Assembly (NCBI RefSeq): GCF_964199965.1
Contig: NZ_CAXMZT010000002.1
Span: 297,163-361,162 of the forward strand
Length of the DNA stretch: 64,000 bases
Reading direction: 5' to 3'
Source of the DNA: JAFIFT01 sp020051095
Lineage (GTDB): Bacteria > Pseudomonadota > Gammaproteobacteria > Legionellales > Legionellaceae
In this document: piece by piece, positions 62,144 through 64,000 of the stretch
Layout: each line of letters begins with the position of its first letter
Position numbering within the stretch: the stretch's first letter is position 1
Made by a program: the position numbers and the translations under genes
The notes under the pieces: model-generated
Told to the model about the DNA's origin: nothing
What the model saw: the letters and a program-made list of their open reading frames with translations, nothing else
The model's database searches: none

Positions 62144-62149
62144 ATTATA
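62144..62149 (-). promoter_or_regulatory. Possible -10 box of the large secreted protein gene
   Basis: TATAAT on the minus strand, about 40 bases before the ATG at 62102. No strong -35 box is visible at the expected distance. It also affects the choice of start codon, because the first in-frame ATG (62135) would be almost at the transcript end. Confidence 0.35.
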
Positions 62150-62176
62150 GACCATCAAAGCACGTTATTAGGAATG

Positions 62177-62557
62177 CTAGGGAGATATGTAACAATTACC
62201 ACGCATCAAATACGCACCCAAATTGGTAAACTGAATATTAGCAGCTTGATTGGCGATAATTGAAAGCGTTTGCAAGGGTCGGATAGTTAGGTATAAGGTA
62301 TGACCTTTTGGCAGGGTTGTGCCATTGACCACACTATCCCCATTTAATTGTTTGATGAATAGAGTATTGTCGGATGCAGAGGATGTGTTGACGTGCATCT
62401 CACACATATATTGCACCGGTGAACTTTTATTATTCTTGATCACCACTGGCTGCTTGGGTGGAAAGTCGATATTCACGGCATCCATCGTCCCTTGAATAGG
62501 CAAAGCGACGACGCATTGGCACATAATTAACAATAAAAGCGTCGTTAGCTTATTCAT
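62177..62557 (-). CDS. Small secreted protein
   Basis: A 126-residue protein with a signal peptide ending near VVALP. The mature part is predicted to be beta-rich, with two Cys (QYMCEMHV and RGNCYIS) that could form one disulphide across the domain. I recall similar small secreted proteins in Legionella but no function. It lies 40 bases upstream of the large Cys-rich secreted protein on the same strand, so co-expression is likely. Confidence 0.75.
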   Translation of the reverse strand: MNKLTTLLLLIMCQCVVALPIQGTMDAVNIDFPPKQPVVIKNNKSSPVQYMCEMHVNTSSASDNTLFIKQLNGDSVVNGTTLPKGHTLYLTIRPLQTLSIIANQAANIQFTNLGAYLMRGNCYISP

Positions 62558-62606
62558 AATGGCATCCAGTGTGAGTCAACATACAACCACTCATTGTAAC
62601 CAGTGG

Positions 62607-62634
62607 GTCGCCCAAAAGCCAGCTATTGGGCGAC
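62607..62634. terminator. Strong hairpin between the RclC-like and small secreted genes
   Basis: A perfect 9-base stem, GTCGCCCAA / TTGGGCGAC, with a 10-base loop, just downstream of the 62651 gene end on the minus strand. There is no T run, so it may be a factor-dependent terminator or an mRNA-stabilising hairpin. Confidence 0.5.
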
Positions 62635-62650
62635 GTTGAATTCATTTGAT

Positions 62651-63106
62651 TTATTTATTTAACGCGCGACCAAAGAAGAAGATAGCCGCTGATAATAAGA
62701 CGATATCCTTCAATAGAAATTGGCCGGGTAATACGGACAACGCTGGAAATCCGCCTAATGATCCTTCCCAACCGGGTGCGGTGAATAAATAGGTGGTGGT
62801 TAAGGCAAAGGTGATGATAGCCATTGCACAACCAATAATATCAAACCATTTTACCCACATGCCCAACAGAATCAGCGCGCCAGTTACCACTTCAATGACA
62901 CCGATGACATTAGACGTCGTTTGTGTATCCATCAAACTATATAACCAACTGGTTAATGGGGAGCTACTGGCCAATCCATGAATCGCATGGGCTTCATAGG
63001 CAGTAAATTTCATTAACCCAATCCAGACTAAGACGACTACAAGGCTTAATCGCAATAATATAACACCAGCGCACTCAATTACCTGACAATTTTTATCACC
63101 ACTCAT
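62651..63106 (-). CDS. RclC/YkgB-family inner-membrane protein (DUF417)
   Basis: A 151-residue protein with four transmembrane helices. The family's first-helix block LRLSLVVVLVWIGLMKFTAY followed by EAHAIHGLASSSPLTSWLY is clear. E. coli RclC is part of the reactive-chlorine resistance system, and the related DoxX fold carries quinone or redox partners. RclA and RclB are not nearby, so a role in oxidant stress is only a family-level expectation. It is followed downstream by the strong hairpin. Confidence 0.88.
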   Translation of the reverse strand: MSGDKNCQVIECAGVILLRLSLVVVLVWIGLMKFTAYEAHAIHGLASSSPLTSWLYSLMDTQTTSNVIGVIEVVTGALILLGMWVKWFDIIGCAMAIITFALTTTYLFTAPGWEGSLGGFPALSVLPGQFLLKDIVLLSAAIFFFGRALNK

Positions 63107-63210
63107 ATCAATCTCCTTATCAATTTCTTCTTTTGATGAAAATAGGGTTGTAAAAGTATATACTCAATTAACTTCAAAATGGTAGGATTATTCGCGACTT
63201 ATTTATCACG

Positions 63211-63621
63211 TCAGGCAACATACGATTTACCAACTATCACCTTATTTAATTTCGAGGCTGTCTGTTCAAATTCTTCTTTACTCAGTGATACTTTTTTATC
63301 AAACCGCATATCCGCCATGGTGTGAAGTGGAATTAAATGCACATGCACATGAGGCACTTCCAGTCCAACCACTGCCATACCAATCCGTTCACAGGCGATG
63401 ACTGCTCGCAACCCCTTAGCGACCCCTTTTGCAAACTGCATTAAGCCGAGATAGTCCTCATCACCCATATCAAACAAATGATTGACCTCCCACTTTGGGA
63501 TGCATAATGTGTGACCCAAACTATTTGGGTTGATATCTAAAAATGCAAGAAACTTATCTGTTTCAGCGACTTTATAACAAGGTATTTCGCCCTGAATAAT
63601 TTTAGTAAAAAGCGTTGCCAT
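63211..63621 (-). CDS. HIT-family hydrolase
   Basis: A 136-residue cytosolic protein. It starts ATLFTKIIQGEIPCYKV, typical of Hint-like HIT proteins, and carries the catalytic His triad in PHVHVHLIPL (about 98-107). It probably hydrolyses adenosine phosphoramidates or dinucleotides. Length and motif spacing fit the family. It is the last gene in the window, separated from the RclC-like gene by about 100 bases. Confidence 0.94.
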   Translation of the reverse strand: MATLFTKIIQGEIPCYKVAETDKFLAFLDINPNSLGHTLCIPKWEVNHLFDMGDEDYLGLMQFAKGVAKGLRAVIACERIGMAVVGLEVPHVHVHLIPLHTMADMRFDKKVSLSKEEFEQTASKLNKVIVGKSYVA

Positions 63622-63733
63622 TGATCCTTATCCTTTGAAATGGGTGAATTTCTAAAAGCAGGTTATCAGTCTATCGGAAGGGGGGTGGAAATACAATTGG
63701 GGACAAATGCGATACTATCATGCCGAGGGTTGC

Positions 63734-63833
63734 TCCCGGATTCCGTTTCGCTAATCTGGGATTTATAAAATCTGGGTGTTCTGAATCATGGTGATCGATT
63801 GTAGCCCAGATGCAGGCGCAGCCGCAATCCGGG
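63734..63833. repeat. Pair of REP-like sequences
   Basis: CCCGGATTCCGTTTCGCTAA near 63735 ends in TCTGGG, and a second, opposite unit GCCCAGATGCAGGCGCAGCC ends in GCAATCCGGG at 63833. The second is the complement of the 36627 type. The 379 bases after the HIT gene hold only such repeats. Confidence 0.6.
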
Positions 63834-63923
63834 TATTAATCTTCGAGCCCCCCGAATTCCGTTTCACTCTGAGGAATCCTGATATATTTTTGTTCAATAA
63901 GAAAAATTGGCAAAACCAAAGAG

Positions 63924-63988
63924 AACCCCCTCGCCCGCGAGAAGATTTATTGTGATATTATGTTGTTCCTCGCGGGAGAGGGTTGGGG
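63924..63988. repeat. Palindrome with CCCTCGCCCGCGAG arms
   Basis: The left arm AACCCCCTCGCCCGCGAG (63924-63941) pairs with the right arm CTCGCGGGAGAGGGTTGGGG (63969-63988) around a 27-base AT-rich loop. It is an intergenic REP/MITE-like repeat. Confidence 0.6.
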
Positions 63989-64000
63989 CTAAGTAATCCA

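Noticed and set aside
1..64000. tRNA or rRNA genes
   Set aside because: I looked through the intergenic gaps for T-loop-like GGTTCGAATCC and CCA-ending cloverleafs and for conserved rRNA words and saw none.

Overview
The window looks like a chromosomal segment of an intracellular gammaproteobacterium of the order Legionellales, most likely Legionella or a close relative. That reading rests on gene content, not on a marker gene: there is no rRNA, tRNA or housekeeping marker here. The DNA is moderately AT-rich, genes are densely packed on both strands, and ordinary enzymes and transporters alternate with orphan proteins carrying eukaryotic-like domains: RhoGAP, SET plus ankyrin, F-box, OTU-like and CE-clan-like cysteine protease signatures. 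A GH15 glucoamylase of the GamA type and a conserved Legionella-like multi-TM protein point the same way.

Layout. 1-11 kb: tail of an EAL protein, an orphan helical protein, a DMT transporter, a ynbAB-like phospholipid operon (CDP-alcohol phosphatidyltransferase, CdsA-like, PlsC-like, then a secreted bicovalent FAD oxidoreductase), two orphan genes, and a YhiI/YhiH/YhhJ-like ABC exporter. 11-18 kb: a fusion of a CrtC/AttH lipocalin-like domain with a polyprenyl diphosphate synthase, an alpha/beta hydrolase, a class A beta-lactamase homologue with Cys in place of Ser70, an orphan gene, a small secreted protein, YggU and an F-box-like membrane protein. 18-27 kb: a coupled orphan pair, an SGNH hydrolase with C-terminal membrane segments, beta-carbonic anhydrase, a lipoprotein, an alpha/beta hydrolase, a DMT transporter and an OTU-like protein. 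27-38 kb: copper P-type ATPase, LysR regulator, glucoamylase, NTF2-like protein, a large helical-repeat protein, a RhoGAP protein and an S41 protease. 38-50 kb: two orphan proteins, a DDAH gene next to a truncated permease, a class II glutamine amidotransferase, and an SDR / membrane protein / degenerate MBL / Rieske oxygenase cluster. 50-64 kb: SET-ankyrin protein, acylphosphatase, a conserved TM protein, TSUP transporter, CE-clan-like protein, ABC-F ATPase, a 1.2 kb-residue secreted Cys-rich protein, small envelope proteins and a HIT protein.

The predicted effectors are single genes, not a system in one operon. Several share an architecture: a catalytic-looking N-terminus, a Ser/Thr/Pro-rich linker, and a C-terminal helical module with a hydrophobic hairpin. 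Many intergenic gaps hold short non-coding palindromic elements. One family has TIRs beginning TTTGTACCGGA and a core of GTGCCC hexamers, and it lies beside at least four of the effector-like genes. No intact insertion sequence, prophage, CRISPR array or RNA gene was seen.
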